Assembly (NCBI GenBank): GCA_963924555.1
Contig: OZ004592.1
Coordinates: 434,001 to 498,000, forward strand
DNA: 64,000 nucleotides
Origin: Crambe crambe
Taxonomy: Eukaryota > Porifera > Demospongiae > Poecilosclerida > Crambeidae
Direction of reading: 5' to 3'
How positions within the stretch are numbered: the first letter of the stretch is position 1; each line of letters starts with the position of its first letter. The notes beneath the pieces were generated by a model. That model made no database searches, was not told where the DNA came from, and was given only the letters and a program-made list of their open reading frames with translations. This document shows positions 51,388 to 63,918 of the stretch, piece by piece. Both the position numbers and the translations under genes were made by a program.

Positions 51388-53601
51388 TTATCTATGGTCA
51401 ATGAGCTGATGCTCAGGATCTGGAACGTAGATCTCTATCGGAGCAGCTGCCACTTCTTCTTCATTGCTTAATGCATTTCTTCCTGACACTCGAGGACGAG
51501 GGAGGAGGCTGGATGTGCCCTGCATTTCCCCATCGCATCCCAAATCTGCCACACCTTGAAGCACTCTTTCACGCTGACACTCTTCTGTGATATCTCGGAA
51601 ACTGCTGTGAACCGAGGAAGTGGCAGACTCAAGGTCAGTGGAACGGATTCGTCTTGATTTCTGTCTTTGATGAACATCATAAAATCCAGTTTTGTTCCTT
51701 CTACGCTTGAAGAAGAGAAATGCGAGAAACATGAAGATAGCAACTGCATGAGCAAGAAGAGAGAAACATTTTGTTAAATTTGACTGACCAGTACAACAAG
51801 TATCATTAAATTAACAGCTAAAGGTGCATCTTTATTAAGAATTCCTAGCAGTGTGGATGCCATGAAGTCTTCAATTAATAGACTTGTTTCCAAACATTGC
51901 TTATCACATATTCAGACAACTACAATTAACAAGCAGGAAAGATTACAGGGAGAACCCATCTGAATTATATTTGAATTTCCCCTTCTGAATCTGGGAATGG
52001 GCTCTGGAATGGAGGAAAATTGTCTCACACTGTGTTATGTACAGGACAAGTTACATACTTACAGAATAAGACTATGCCAAGAGCTGAGAAAATGATAATT
52101 ATGATCAACTTCTCCTGTCCCAGTCCTTCTTTCTCAGCCTGTAAAAATTATTGTAATTTAATTACTGGAGGTAAAGGTTGTCATAGTGATAAGGATAAGG
52201 TAGTACTCTATGTTGTTATGAGACAGAGTGATAATAATAGAGTTCTGTCCACTACAATGTGAGCATCCAATGGATAGAATTTGGTATCAATTTGTGTGAA
52301 GTGATTCTCTCAATTCTGTTCTACAAAAAGCATTTCATGAAAGCATGATGATTGGCTTCTATCCTCCATTCTTCCATGCAACCAGCTGAATAGATATCCT
52401 TGTGTTCGTACAGAGTTATTTGAAAATTGAAAATCTGTTGTATGGAGACCTTTTAAGGGTTGGACTACGATGGGATGATGTGATTCTAACTCTCCACTCA
52501 CCTGAATACCATCTGTTATTCCTCTGACGTCTCCATCACTGGAAGTATGAGCTGGGTCTGTTGTGGGTGTGGTCTCCTGATCTGTTATTGGAGTAGTTGC
52601 ACCTTCTCGATCTGTTGTGGGCATCGTCTCCTGAATTGTGGGTGTGGTCTCCCGATCTGTTGTGGGAGTAGCCTCTGGTTGAGTTGTGCTTTCCCAATCC
52701 GTCGTGTCTGTTGTGGGTGTGGTCTCCTGATCTGTTGTGAGTGTGGTCTCCCTATCTGTTGTGGGTGTGGTTTCCTGACCTGTTGTGGGTGTGGTCTCCT
52801 GATTTGTGGGCATGGTCTCCTGAATTGTGGGTGTTGTGGGAGTAGCCTCTGGTCGAGTTGACTCTGTTGTGTCTATTGTGGGTGTGGTCTCCCGATCTCT
52901 TGTGGATGTGGTCTCTTGATCTGTCATGGGTGTGGTCTCCTGAACTGTTGTGGGAGTGGACACTGGATGAGAAGTGGGTGGGAATTTGGGGGTGGGGCTG
53001 GAGTGTGAAGGTGTGAAAGTGGTCGTCAGGGGAATAGGTAGCGCACATGTCGGTCCTGTCCAGCCATTTGCACAGGTGCACATGCCCAGTTGGGTACAGT
53101 TGCCATGGACACAACTTTGCTCACAGTCCATAATGGTAACTGAAGATCAACACCTTGTTAACACACCTGAACATGAATTTATAGTAAGTGACTTACCTGA
53201 TGGCTGAGTAGAAGCACCTATGACATACACACTTCGAAGTATTTGCCCATCTATGGCAAAGATGTCATCCATTCTATTGTTCTCTATATCAAAACGCTTC
53301 AGATATGAGGTACTCCCTCCTATGGCCATATAGAGATGGTTCTGATGCACAGAAGAGCCAGACAAGAACATAGTTTGGGTAGGAATTACTGTATGGCGAT
53401 TTGAGCCATCAAATTTACTTGTTACAACCTGATAGAGGCATTTATCTAGCCAGTAGATGTCCTTCATCTGGTAATTTATACTCATCAGAGTAGGACAAGG
53501 AATGTTATTCAAACTTTGCATTTGTTGTGAACTTTCTTCATGGAGTCTATAAATCATAATCTGATGATTTGAACGATTTCCCATGTATATGAAGCTGTGA
53601 A

Positions 53602-53642
<41 letters not shown>

Positions 53643-55195
53643 TAACAACGATAACAAACAAACAAACAAGAAATACCCATTGTTTCCTGACTGAGGATAA
53701 ATCTTGATTTGTTGAGCTTCATGCAATCCAAAGATTTTCATTGTTTGCTTTGTTTTCAAGTTGTAAGAGTAGACTCCATTCAAGCCAACATCAACCCAGT
53801 ACACACGATCATTGATCCAGTCAACAGCAATTCCAACTGTAAAGTACGATCAAGCAAAAACACTCATTATGCAAGTCACACAAGTATCACTCTGCCATAT
53901 TATGTAACTGGTAACAATCATGCAAACTGAAATATGCTCTGTATTTGGGTACTCCTTCACTGGCACTTGCCAACTAGCTAGAAAATGTGTTTTTGCTCCT
54001 GGGGTTGCCTGGGGGCGTGGGCACCATGCATGTGTTGCACCCAAATGCAGAGAGTGGTTTCTGTAACAATGGCTTAATTAAGTGAATTAGTCATGGACAT
54101 CTGTTTCCTCTACATCTTGTCCCCTCTTAGGCCATGGACTCCATGTAACCACAAGGCAGCTAGTGATAGCTTGTTCTTTTGCCTCTATAAATATACCACT
54201 CTCTGATTTTACAACTACTGGTAGATACTAACTTGGTTTGTCTATGCCCTTTACTAGCATTGCAGTCACATTTGATCCATCGGTGAGTGATGCACATTTC
54301 AGGTCAGAGTTGAACTTGGTCACCCAAAATACTAAATTCAACCTGAAATTTTAGCAAAAAAGAACAATAAACAAACATCAACAATATTGTGGATGCAGTG
54401 AATCAAGAACAGCTGGACAGGATAATTTGTTTCAGTGGATGTAGCTATGTCAGTGGCTGTTGCTATACCATAATAGTGACCCTAAAGTTATTAAGATTAA
54501 TTATTGAATTACTGGATCCACCTGACGTCTCAACTTGTATGGCTTTTTTTGTCTGGGAAATTTAAATCTGCTTATTATCTCTAGTACCTGTAATGGTAGT
54601 CAACGCCACTGATCTTGCTGTCATTCACAAGTATGGTTGCATTAGTGCCATCCATGTTCATGCGAATAATATGCTTGTTGGTTGAAGTCAACAAGAAAGG
54701 CTCCACACTGCAGTGATAAAGATGGAGCCATGATTGCAGTAAACAGGAAGTAGCTACAATAATATGTAACATGAACTATTACGATTCAATAGAATTTGCA
54801 CGTCTGCATGCAGAGGATTTAAGGCTCCATGGTCATGAATGGAAATTCAATATACTATGTGTGATAATTTCATTAACAGGATTAAATGCTTGAATTTCAG
54901 CATTGCTATACTTATGGCATGTATGCAGTGATCGGCTAAAATGCATAATAATATTATAAGAATTACCACAAAATCAGTTATATTATTTAGCAGTTACACT
55001 TATAATCGAGGTTGTAACTAACACGGTGTACCTGGGGTTGATCATTACTCACTTGTCATCCTCAACCTGTGCAGAGACTGTTGCTTCAGGCCTTACAATG
55101 CTCCAGCTGAGCAGAAGAAATAGCCACAGAGAGACCTGCTGATACAATGACCTCCTTCTTCCTCCTCCAACAATACCACACACCAGTGCCATCAT
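51388..55195 (-). CDS. LRP-like receptor with one EGF and a TTPTTDQE mucin stalk
   Basis: Second receptor of the cluster, about 670 residues. Exons are about 55195-55053, 54708-54588, 54341-54229, 53837-53671, 53596-53194, 53132-52503, 52138-52063 and 51744-51388. The N-terminus MMALVCGIV..VSLWLFLLLSW supplies a signal peptide. YWTD-type propeller repeats follow: IIRMNMDGTNATILVND, LNLVFWVTKFN, VDWINDRVYWVDVGLNG, MKDIYWLDKCLYQV. A single EGF-like module (CEQSCVHGNCTQLGMCTC) precedes a Thr/Pro-rich stalk built from repeats such as QETTPTTD, a likely site of dense O-glycosylation. The transmembrane segment is LIIIIIFSALGIVLF plus VAIFMFLAFLFF from the next exon. The tail begins KRRRNKTGFYDV, like the tail of receptor 1. 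The same intron position within the membrane segment is used in all three receptors. Confidence 0.82.
52540..52940. repeat. Mucin-type coding repeats of receptor 2
   Basis: Degenerate 30-36-bp units encode variants of TPTTDQET; on the plus strand this appears as repeats of TGTGGTCTCC and TGATCTGTTGTGGG. Unit length and order vary. Confidence 0.85.
53598..53640. repeat. (TAA)n microsatellite
   Basis: ATA/TAA trinucleotides directly upstream (minus-strand sense) of the exon at 53596. Confidence 0.95.
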
Positions 55196-56714
55196 TTACA
55201 AAGATCCAAGAAGAGAATAATTCCCAGGAAGAGTTATGAAGTTTTATTATAGCTAATCACAATGTCATGAAGAAGAGAAAATTGAATAATTCTCAGAATC
55301 TGATTCCACAAGAGTGAAAAGTGGTCTTATATACTGGAAGTGTGCAGACATATAAGTGCTGGAAGCCTCTGCACTGCAGATGCTGATACATGCACTTCCC
55401 CTTCCTGGTTTAAGGCTATTAAACACATGACAATCATTCATTGTTGCTGTAGCTAGCTATAGAGAAGAGTGGTGAGAAGTAACAGCTGCCAAAAGCAATC
55501 CATTTGAGAGTAAATTCAATGAAACTGCTGTTGAGATGTCTTTGGTTGCTTGACGCAAAGACAACATAATGAAAGTAGCTATGCAATTTTCGCTGCAATC
55601 AACAAGCATGCATGATAATCTCATAGTTTAAAACTTACACAAGGAGGTTAGGTTAATTCTTCAAAAAAATTGTGGAGTGGAGGACTTTTCCTGGAATTGT
55701 ATTCCGTCACTGTCTGTGGTCTATGCAGTCTAAGTGGTGGTTTTTTGGAACCTGGGTTTCATTTAATAGTGTGGTGATTCTATGTTTCCTGAGTGGTTTT
55801 TCCAAATATAATGGGAGGTAGTCACTGCCCTGGGTTTCATTTAGTTAGGTGAATAAAGCTATACCTATGTGATCCTGATCAGTCTGTGTGGTTTTGTCGA
55901 ATAAACACTGGCCAGGGTTTCATTTAATTCTATAACGATGAGCAGTCTGCGTGGGGAGGTAGTTACTGCCCTGGGTTCCCTTGCTAGATGGACACCATTT
56001 AGGAGGTTTCTAAACGGTTCAAAATTGCAGGGTATGAGCCCCGAGGGCTTCCACAGATAGCTAAAATGTCCTGCAAGGCTTCCACACCATATGAAGCAGA
56101 AATGACTTGTCAATCTGATTGAAGCTCTCTAGGCTGGGAGGATTGGACTTCATAGATGCTATGATAAGGAAATGGAATTACTGACTCTCTGATCAGCCAC
56201 TGTGGCTTAGAATAGTTGCAAAGGAGTTCTTTACCCTCAGGCACATTAAGGGACTTTCCAGACATCGGGTGCCTGTAGATAAAAGCCTCAATTCCCAATA
56301 ACACAATTATCAGGAAAATTAAAGGCTAATTACATGGCCAAAGAGTTAAACAAGTTGGGGGAGGGTGACCATACTCCATTCAGCAAAAATATAAAATTAA
56401 AAAAAAAATTAAAAAAAGGAAAAAAACAAAAAAAAAAAAAACCCTCTCGCTATATGGTTTCCTTGTTAACTTAATTATTGTTCTGTTAAAACCTTTGTAT
56501 AGTCATATGGTAGCACTGACTCAACATCTGTAAAGCCCACCACACAACCATGCAGGATCCACCAAGTCTCTGTGTCTGTGAGAGTATGGTCAGATCACAG
56601 GCAGCAAATAAAGAGCATAATTTTTTATTATCATGAACCTGAAATATTCAACATGAAGTTTTGATGAGTAATTGAGTGATTAAAATGGCGTTGTGGCTAT
56701 CATTATATTTAGTC
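55196..56714. other. Intergenic region between receptors 2 and 3
   Basis: No gene is seen. Between 55,730 and 55,985 there are three or four diverged copies of a phrase containing CTGGGTTTCATTTA followed by GTAGT(C/T)ACTGCC. These recall the ends of the CAGGGTTTCATCTA element at 48,682 and may be old relatives. An A-rich tract lies at 56,398-56,441. The promoter of receptor 2 must lie at the left end. Confidence 0.55.
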
Positions 56715-59700
56715 TCATATGCCACCATCTGAATCTTCTTCTAGTTTCTTCCCTTCTATTTGTGTCTCTTCCTCCTCCAGGGAGATGAATATGCTCAATG
56801 ATTCTTTGCCAGTGACAGCAGATCCATTGAGACTAGGAGGTACCACTCTATGGTAGCAGGAAGACCCAGTGCTTTGGATCTGGCGTGGAGCTGATGATAT
56901 GCTTTCAGTGGAGAGTTTGCAGTTTTCATTCTTTGGAGACCAAGAACTTCTTTTTGCATATGCTCGATGACACAAGCATATGAGGAAAACTAGAATACCT
57001 ATGAGATTAAAAAATAATAATCAAATGGATTAGTAATGATTTTTTAATCTCTAGCTAAGCAGCTGCTCTGCTACCTTAATATAAATTTCTGCTTCCTGTA
57101 CTAAAAGACTCTATAGCTAGCAATTGGCAACATAGCAAGGGACTTCTTTGATATCTTTTGACGTGTGTGTCAAAGTCCAGTGGACTGCTCTAAAAAATAG
57201 TTAATTGCTATAAGAGCAGCAGGTGCCCCACCTTGAGGCAAGATTTAAGTACTTTGCTGAGTGTTCTACACCTGTGTAGGAGACTAAGGTATGGCAACTT
57301 TCTTCAAAGTTTGTTTATAGTGCTGAAGGGACATTAAGGGGAGGATGTGGTTATTTTATTACTTACCAATCACAACTGCGATCAGTACTACCACAGGCAC
57401 CACCAGAACAAAATTGATATCCTGCATATTTAAGTTACCAGTATAATTTGAAATTAAGTGGTCTTAAAAGGTAAATTACATCATTCCTGAGTGCTGTACC
57501 AAGGGCTTGTGTCACTGTGAAAGGTGATGCTGAGATAAGCACACTGTTTTCCTTTCTGGATGTGGTTCGTACATCTTGAAGTGATGCAGAGATATTTAGA
57601 GGACCTTCAGCTATAGGCACTGGTGATTCAGATAGAACTGGTGTAAGTTGTGATATAGAGGCCAGTAGTGTCCTGGATGTAGGCACTGGCACTTCTGTGT
57701 CCTCATTTAGTGATATCAGTGAGGACATACTTCCTGCACTTGTTGGAATCAAGGATGATGAAGTCGGTGAGCTTATTTCCACCATTGTGTTGCTAGGTCT
57801 GAAAGCAGCTGCTGTGGGAATGGTTATCATTGTTGTGGGAATCATCATTGTTGCCTCGGGTGTAATTGCTGCAGTGGGCACGCTCGCAGTGGGTACAAAT
57901 GATACCATGGGGGTAATTGTAGCTGTGATGGGTGCAGTGGGCACGCTCGCAGTGGGTACAAATGATACCATGGGGGTAATTGTAGCTGTGATGGGTGCAG
58001 TGGGCACGCTCGCAGTGGGTACAAATGATACCATGGGGGTAATTGTAGCTGTGATGGGTGCAGTGGGCACGCTCGCAGTGGGTACAAATGATACCATGGG
58101 GGTAATTGTAGCTGTGATGGGTGCAGTGGGTATGCTCGCAGTGGGTACGAATGATACCATGGGTATATTTGCTTCGGTGGGTGTGATAGTTGCCGTGGGT
58201 ATGATTGCAGTAATAGTGGGTGTGGCAGTGAAGAAGTTAGAGTGAGGCGATGCGGGAAGGCCTAAGGGAGTGGCATGGTGTGAGGAGAAAGCAGGAGGAG
58301 TGGCATTGGGTGTGGTGGAAGGAGTGGTTTGAATACTTGGGAGTGTTGTAGCTGTTGAGAGGAAGAAATAGAAAGGAAGTGTTCGGAGAGCCCATAGCAG
58401 TGAAGACTGGCAATTGAGGGGGGGGGGGAAGGGGTGTGGGAGTGCTTACATTGATCTGAAATGCTGCTGCTACAGTGTTCTCCTGAGGGGTCCTCGTCAC
58501 AATCACATGTCCTGCTCTCCAATAGACACTGCTCGTTTCCCATGCAAGCACCAGGACAGGGTCGCACTGCATGAGCAATATAAATGGTGGAGTACAGAGC
58601 AGTACATACGTAATACCTGGTTGAAGTGAAGGATCCACTATTGTCAATGCTCTAACTGTGAGAGAATTGTTGAGTCTTAATATCTCTCTCTTTGTCCGGT
58701 TATTTGTTTCCAACATATAAAACCTATTGCTGGTTGCCCAGTAGATAGAACTGCCAATATGAGTCATTCGGAAGGTTTTTAATTGGTCTATACTGCTAGT
58801 TGATCTTAGAATAGTTGACCAATCAGAACCATTTATATTGCAGTGTTGTATAGAAAAGCTGCATCGATTCACCACATACAGACGACCATTTATAATATCC
58901 ACATCAAGAGGCCCCAGGAGATTACACCTCGGGTACTCCCTTCTCACAGAGAGAGGTGTAATTTGTCTTGCATGGATAACAGCAGTCACCAAGACTTGTC
59001 TAGCAGTATCCAACCACCATAATGTTCTGAGGGAAAATCAAATAAGTATTATCTGCAATGTTTCCAGTCACATTATATAACCACGAATAAAATTTTGCAA
59101 CAGTTCTTTGATCCCTGATCCACTGGTCAGGCCTGGACCCAAGTGTCTCCACCAGCTACTCTCTCTGAGGACTACATGCAGCTGTGTCCAATTAAGGAAT
59201 GGTTATACACTTACGTGGCATTGTGGTCTGGGAACACAGCTATTGCTTGTGGAGAGGCATCAACGCAATCTCTTCTCTCTTGCTCACACCGTCCCTGCCA
59301 TATGACCCTCTGTTGAGCTGTTGCTATATCGTGCTCCACTATTTCTCTTCTGCCTCTATCCACCCAGTAGAGTTTATCAGAAACCCAGTCCACCTTGAGG
59401 TCAGCTGTTTACATTATTAAGAGCATTGGTTTGCAGTTATCATAATGCACACATTTCTAACACAAATTCTTGGACTTTATGTATCATCCTCCACTATATT
59501 GGCAGTTTACTGTCTGAAGTGGGAATTAGGCAATGGCATACCAATTCACTAATGAATTCTATGAAAATTCAATCATTCCTCCAACAGAACAGTACAGTAC
59601 ACTCCATCACTTTATATGTGGCAAATGTACTGCTATCATTGCCCAATAGAGGGAATTATAATGCTTAATAATACCATTAATAACTTTTGAGTTGTTATAG

Positions 59701-60811
59701 TGATGAAACAGTGCCAGGTTGACATACCTATGTCATCAGTATCAACGCTTGTGGCTATATCTGTGATACCACTTCCATCAAAGTTGGCCTGTCTCACCAA
59801 ATTTGACCGTCTACTGCTCCAAAACATCAGCCCTCTCCTAAGGGGGGGAAATTGAAATGTGCACGTGTAAGCAACCCGAGATATTTGTACTGGTTGCAAG
59901 TAAGGGTTCAATTGGAGTACAGGTGGTACGACCACATGGAAATGGCTTCCCTTTTCCCCCATTATTATTTTTATCAATCTGCTGGGCATCTGACCTACAC
60001 TGAAAAGGGAGACAGTTAGGCTCTATGTCAATCACACACACACACACCTGTAATGGTAAGCAAGGCCTTGGATGGTGTCAGGTGACCCATCTATCACCAC
60101 TTCTGTCAAATTAGTCCCATCCAGGTTTACCTTATAAATGACATTTCGTGCTGCAAAGAGCATGTAAGATGGAGATCTGGGGGTGGAAGAGAATATCATG
60201 TTACTAATGGCCCACTTGAGAAGCGCATGCATACTCCATTGAAACTTCAGTGATCACTGTTACCATGATTAATGTGGTAGATGTGGCAATAACATCATGT
60301 TCAATCTTTTTCTAATCTTTTCTACAATAACATGATTGAAAAATTCTTTTATAATCATGTAAGGCTTTAAGTTGTCCGCTTCTTTTAGCAAGCAGCCTTG
60401 CAATGGTGTATTCTATTGTCACTGTGTGTGTAAGTTTTCATTTCTGTTCATCCATATGTGATTAAACCATTCAGCTATAGGTAACATTACAGTTGATAAT
60501 CACATAAGTAATGGAAACTAATGAAGCTTATCATAATATTTTGCCTAGTGGCTGGCTATAGTCTGCCCTGCAAAGTGTTTGTGCCAATTTTTGCACCCTA
60601 GCTAGCTACATGCAGCTGCAACAAAAAATTAATTGATAGCTAACTTAGCTAGGTAGCTCTATTTCTAGCAAATTTCTTTATATGCAGGGCCTAGGGGGCT
60701 GCCTTACGTGCTATTCCTGCGGTTAGTTTCAGCTGGGAAGCCATACTGCAGCTCGCAGTGGAGGAGTAGGAGGTCGAGGAGCAATAACAGTAGTGAAGTC
60801 GTCACCTTCAT
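56715..60811 (-). CDS. LRP-like receptor with a 21-residue-repeat stalk
   Basis: Third receptor of the cluster, about 760 residues. Exons are about 60811-60708, 60178-60050, 59837-59730, 59409-59213, 59027-58615, 58567-58450, 58350-57482, 57421-57367 and 57000-56715. The signal peptide MKVTTSLLLLLLDLLLLHC is in exon 1. The propeller includes MLFAARNVIYKVNLDGTN, RGLMFWSSRRSN, VDWVSDKLYWVDRGRREI and GSSIYWATSNRFYML. One Cys-rich EGF-like module follows (CPGACMGNEQCLLESRTCDC). The stalk is Thr/Pro/Ser-rich, with five copies of a 21-residue unit (PMVSFVPTASVPTAPITATI). The transmembrane segment FVLVVPVVVLIAVVIGILVF crosses an exon junction as in receptors 1 and 2. The 80-residue tail has no TG-x-YDV motif but is Ser- and Glu-rich. 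Confidence 0.8.
57875..58160. repeat. 63-bp coding tandem repeat of receptor 3
   Basis: Five nearly identical copies of a 63-bp unit encode the stalk. Three inner copies look identical; the outer ones differ slightly (SIPT or AITPEA variants). The copies are open on the opposite strand as well. Confidence 0.95.
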
Positions 60812-61496
60812 CTCTCACTAGCTATCAGTTTAGCATGCTAATTATAGGAGGTTGGAGAAAAAACTAGATATACCAATAATATTAAATCATACCGCTATTA
60901 AATATTATGAATGTAGCTTTGTAGACATTCTAGCTACCCCTACACACTTCGGAAGCTTGCGATTAAACTAAGTATATTTACAGCCTGTTTACTATACCTT
61001 ACTATAATAGCCAGTCAGGAGACTGGCAATCTAGCTACATATGTTTATAAGTAGCACTCACTTTAACTGCAAATTAAGACTGACTTGAAAGAGTTATAAT
61101 TGGCTATAGATGAAACTCCTGCTATTTAATACTTCACAATAGTATAAACATAGTCTAAAGTATGCCACTGTTTGCATAATAATTGGCTATTGAGAACACA
61201 TCGATAGTTAAGGTGAAGTAGTCCGATATGTCTCATTAATTACATTCCTTTGTAGAAATGTTTATAGGCAGCTGCTGTACACAGATGACCAGACTCATAT
61301 CTTCACTCAGAGGAACTGCCCCCATCCTGTGCCGCTTCACCTGATCACACCTTATAATGAAGGTGTAAAAGTACGTGGAATCATAGACAGGCAATGTAAT
61401 TATTATCATGTTGCCAGGCATCCCTATTGTATGCAAAATTTCTTCACAACACACATAGTGAATAAATAACTCAAATCATGATTTTTAAAAACTAAT
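60812..61496. other. Intergenic stretch, no gene seen
   Basis: A/T-rich DNA between the start of receptor 3 and the stop of the SLC17 gene. It should contain the promoter of receptor 3 and the 3' untranslated region of the transporter. No repeat or RNA gene was recognised. Confidence 0.5.
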
Positions 61497-63918
61497 TTAG
61501 GAGGCAAGTTCTGGTGAAAGACTTCGACTCTCTTCTTTGGAAATGTTTGCTTTACTTGATGAGCCATCTGCCCAAGGCTGTTTCTTTCCTGAACCCAAAA
61601 TGAGGTAGGTCAGAATTCCAAATACATAGATCTCTGCACTGATCAAGAATACTTCTCTCCATTCATCTCTATAAGTTGCATAATATGCAGGACTTCCATT
61701 GGGTGCAGAGGGCTGTATAATATACAGGTGTATAAGAATGATATTAATCAAACCTCCATTCAGCAGTTTTCGTAGTGTAGTGGTTATCACGTGCGCCTCA
61801 CACGCGCAAGGTCCCCGGTTCGATCCCGGGCGAAAACACTTTTTTTGTTTTTTTTTGCCTTTTTTTTTCCCTCTTCCTTTTTTCCCAATATATATTATGA
61901 CTTACTCGATTTGTAATTGCTTTGGCCACCACTGGTCCCAAGAAGCCAGGGAGAGTAGCTACACAATTGCTCATCCCCATAAGGACCCCTGAGAAGCGAG
62001 GAGCTATGTCCAGATGGTTTATATTAAACCCTGCAAGAGCCCATCCCTGGAATCCCACGGCAATGGTAAGAAGGGATACAGCTTTGAGGGGAGTGGTTCC
62101 GAAATACCCACATAGCAATAAGAACACTGCTCCTGCTGAAAATGCTGCATACATGTAGAATGTACAGTCATACATGTGGCAAAATATATGCACCTTATAT
62201 GCACCTATTATGGTCATGATCTTGCGAACAATTGTGGTAGAGAGGCAGTACTTGCGCATGAAGTCTGCTATTTGTCCACTGGTCATCACCAAGAAGGCCA
62301 ATAGAATGTAAGGAATGGCAGAGTACACTCCATTCAGTACTATGGACTACAATAAAAGAGAATGTAAGTATCAGCATAGCTACATTCATATTGTGTACAT
62401 ACTCCACTATAGATCTGCTGCAGCTCGGGTAGTGCTTGCTTGAAGAAAGTGGGCATACATGTTAAGAGAGTGTAGAATCCCCAGTTATTACAGAAGTGGG
62501 CAATAATAATGGCCCAGACTGCTGGAGATAATAGCATCTTTAGCCACGGGATGGGAGGCTAAGAAAAGGTTTGAAAAAATCATCATTAGCAGTGGTGTGC
62601 ATAGTTTTTAAACCTTTTCTGCTTTTCCTTCTGCTGCAATGCTAGACTCAATGTATTCTCGTTCCTCATTTGAGATGCGAGGGTGAGTGGAGGGAGAACT
62701 GTATCCTACCACCATCCATAGGCCAAACCACAGAATACCCACCATACCTGAGGGGGAAAAAAGTGTCTGAATCTTCCCAAAGTGCATCCAAAATCTCCTC
62801 CTCCCTGAGACTTCTAGAAACTCACCAAAGACATAGAAAACAGAAGGCCAGCCACCAGCAAATCCATATTCGACCAGCAAAGCAGAAAGAGGAAAGGAGA
62901 GTACAGTGCCAATATGGGGTCCAGCATAACTTATAGTGGCTAGACGACTCCTCTCTGCAGGCGGTGCCCAGTTCGCCCAGATGGCATGCATCGCAGGAAA
63001 TGTAACTCCCTTATAAGAGAGGATAGCAGTAAATTAACACAGACACTACAAGAAAACTTATATAGTGAGAGTCACAGGACACCTTGGCTATGTCTAACTG
63101 CCCTTTATCACCACTTAAACTACTCATATTCAAGCACCTAATGAAGAGTATGGTAATATTGATACTGGTATTGCCAGAGAATTACATGTAAAATAACTTT
63201 TTAACACCCCTAGTGCACCTTTTCCCCAAATGCATTCAAGTTATTTTCAATAATGAGTCTTAGTTTTCTGAACTACGTAGCAACAAGTATATATAACTTG
63301 CTCCAAAGTTGTGGTTAATAAGAATAATAGTGACCTTAATAAGTGTAGGGGGTCTACAGATCAAAGAATGCCTGCAAGTAGTATGACATTTTTACCTCAA
63401 AAAATCCTTCAAGGGCTCTTACCACCACCAGTAACCATACGTTTGTATAGGCAGCAATTGGAGTAAGGAGAGTAAGAACGGCTGTCATCACTATCCCAAT
63501 CCCATACACCCAACGACCACCAATCTTCTGAGCAAGAAGTCCTCCAGGAATTTGTGTGATGATGTATCCGTAGAAGAATGCAGCTAGAATCTGACCTACA
63601 GAGTGACAAATGTAAAATAACACCATTATTGTTGTGTCAGCATAATTGTACCTTCTTCTGTGGTAGACCAGTTAAATACCTGCATAAGGAAAATCATTAA
63701 TGATAGTTCAGTAATGCGGATAAATTACATACACGAGCTGATCCATTTTGCAATGAAGCAGTGTTATTGTCCATCTGCACTATGGCTACGCTCAAATTGA
63801 CCCTGAGGGCATACACGTTGACGAATCCCAGGCAGCTGACTGCAGCGATCATGAAGCGTGCTGGAATGAAGGGCAGGCAATCTGTCCTCCATATTCTCTT
63901 GAATATACTGGAGTGTTC
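61497..63918 (-). CDS. SLC17-family (sialin-like) anion transporter, 5' end off the right edge
   Basis: A 12-helix major facilitator protein of the SLC17 family (sialin, vesicular and phosphate-type organic anion transporters). About 500 residues are present; only the extreme N-terminus is missing. Exons are about 63918-63732, 63680-63652, 63596-63396, 63012-62824, 62750-62613, 62561-62402, 62346-62203, 62155-61907 and 61713-61497. Seen in order are [20 protein letters not shown] (helix 1), [11 protein letters not shown], the glycosylation-prone loop [31 protein letters not shown] with [81 protein letters not shown] and [23 protein letters not shown]. These match SLC17 signatures closely. Sialin (SLC17A5) is the best guess, but substrate cannot be read from sequence. 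Confidence 0.9.
61766..61838 (+). tRNA. tRNA-Val (CAC)
   Basis: Complete cloverleaf. The acceptor stem GTTTTCG pairs with CGAAAAC; the D arm contains GTGTAGTGGTTATCAC; the anticodon stem TGCGC/GCGCA encloses CTCACAC with anticodon CAC; the T arm is CCCGGTTCGATCCCGGG. A T-run starts just downstream (CTTTTTTTG), serving as a Pol III terminator. It lies in the last intron of the minus-strand SLC17 gene, on the opposite strand. Confidence 0.96.

Noticed and set aside
55865-56304. Two short minus-strand frames of 64-82 codons
   Set aside because: No motif, no good splice sites, and they lie in a repeat-bearing intergenic stretch.
57697-58245. Plus-strand 182-codon Val/Gly/Ala-rich frame that looks like membrane helices
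   Set aside because: Antisense of the 63-bp stalk repeat of receptor 3, and without a gene context of its own.
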